The notes under the pieces: generated by a model | Seen by the model: only the letters and a program-made list of their open reading frames with translations | Told to the model about the DNA's origin: nothing | The model's database searches: none | NCBI GenBank assembly: GCA_007116105.1 | Contig: SKJA01000017.1 | Coordinates: 1-13,989, forward strand | DNA from: Candidatus Izemoplasma sp. | GTDB lineage: Bacteria > Bacillota_I > Bacilli_A > Izemoplasmatales > Izemoplasmataceae | Direction of reading: 5' to 3' | DNA length: 13,989 nt | Made by a program: the position numbers and the translations under genes | In this document: positions 13,455 through 13,989 of the stretch, one piece after another | Layout of the letters: every line of letters begins with the position of its first letter | How positions within the stretch are numbered: position 1 is the stretch's first letter

Positions 13455-13989
13455 TTTTGTTCTCCTTTTATGGTTTGATAGAATGTGTTGAGTGCTTCAA
13501 TAAACATGGGCATAGGCGCCCGTGCGACCCCCGCCCCAATCATACCGACGCCGGCCTTTTTACTGGCAATGGCGGTGTTGATGACAGGCTGGGAACCGGT
13601 TTTGACCACTTTTGTGATGTCAATACCCGTAGGGGTGCCTCTAAATTCAAGGTTGGGAATGGTGTAATCACGACTCTCTGAGAGGGTGATTTCATACATT
13701 TCAAGGGTGTAGTTGAGGGCGTCTTGATACGTTCCAGCGCCTAAGATTTTGACAATCGCAGGCCCGGCCACCATCGCAAAACCACCCAGACCATACGTCT
13801 CCATGATGGCACTGTCACCAATGTCTTTGTTGGCATCGTCTTTAGAGTATCCAGGAAAATATAAGCCTGCTACTTCAGCCGCAGGTGCAGTAAACCATTG
13901 ATCGTGTAAGCCACTGATGCGGATGCCAATTTCAACCCCATTGCGTGCCATGGCCGTGACCATGCTTGCATAGGGAATGCCATGAGCCG
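13451..13989 (-). CDS. DUF1116 protein (YlbE/AllG family), 5' end outside window
   Basis: The frame is open to the right edge and shows the C-terminal 178 or so residues of a family usually 420-470 long. The visible part includes HGIPYASMVTAMARNGVE at the edge, which shows that the methionine at 13963 is internal. Other family motifs are IRISGLHDQWFTAPA, GLYFPGYS, DIGDSAIMETYGLGGFAM, EFRGTPTGIDITKV, PVINTAIASKKAG and MIGAGVARAPM. E. coli YlbE (AllG) works with FdrA (AllF) and YlbF (AllH) as an oxamate carbamoyltransferase that phosphorolyses oxalurate to oxamate and carbamoyl phosphate. A partner FdrA-like gene is expected just beyond the edge but cannot be seen. Coupling to a ring-opening amidohydrolase and carbamate kinase supports a transcarbamylase role on a ureido acid, which is inference. 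Confidence 0.88.
   Translation of the reverse strand, partial: AHGIPYASMVTAMARNGVEIGIRISGLHDQWFTAPAAEVAGLYFPGYSKDDANKDIGDSAIMETYGLGGFAMVAGPAIVKILGAGTYQDALNYTLEMYEITLSESRDYTIPNLEFRGTPTGIDITKVVKTGSQPVINTAIASKKAGVGMIGAGVARAPMPMFIEALNTFYQTIKGEQK

Noticed and set aside
13451..13963. Methionine at 13963 as the DUF1116 start
   Set aside because: The frame continues to the window edge with the conserved HGIPYAS segment, so this methionine is internal.

Overview
The window reads as a stretch of a Bacillota-like chromosome, possibly a Mollicutes-related or Erysipelotrichia-like relative. Base composition is fairly balanced, Shine-Dalgarno sites are strong (AAAGGAGG type), and code usage looks standard, with TGA used as a stop. 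Genes are packed tightly with overlaps of 1 to 38 bases, there is a lipoprotein solute-binding protein, and no insertion sequence, tRNA, rRNA or CRISPR array was seen. Species cannot be assigned from the sequence alone. All genes except a two-gene rightward unit (acylphosphatase and aldo/keto reductase) lie on the minus strand. No gene-free gap exceeds about 130 bases.

Left end (1-1200): an NHA/SLC9B-type sodium/proton antiporter runs off the left edge. A small three-helix membrane protein lies upstream of it, and a strong hairpin separates the two. Next (1260-2433) is the rightward acylphosphatase and aldo/keto reductase pair. It ends at a two-way terminator shared with the convergent long-chain chromate-transporter (CHR) gene at 2537-3712.

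Middle (3779-8297): a complete Mn/Zn-type ABC uptake operon in the order binding protein, ATPase, permease, permease, DtxR-family regulator. This is the arrangement of the treponemal troABCD-troR locus. It has a clear sigma-A-type promoter and an imperfect palindrome at the predicted transcription start that could be the regulator's own operator. Both permeases carry unusual cytosolic tails. The ogt terminator, the ogt stop codon and the tro promoter -35 box share the same bases.

Right of this (8298-9749) is a small unit: a GNAT acetyltransferase similar to spermidine/spermine acetyltransferase, RidA, and methylated-DNA cysteine methyltransferase.

Right end (9767-13989): the most interesting block. 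It contains a DUF1116 protein (YlbE/AllG family, cut by the window edge), a divergent ring-opening amidohydrolase (barbiturase/cyanuric acid hydrolase family), a cytosine-deaminase-like metallo-amidohydrolase, carbamate kinase, and nucleoside diphosphate kinase. These genes overlap or lie at most 18 bases apart and end in one strong terminator. The gene set suggests a fermentative route in which a cyclic ureide or triazine is deaminated and ring-opened to an N-acylurea. That product would be phosphorolysed by an AllFGH-type transcarbamylase to carbamoyl phosphate, and carbamate kinase would turn this into ATP. The individual families are recognised from sequence; the assembled pathway is inference.
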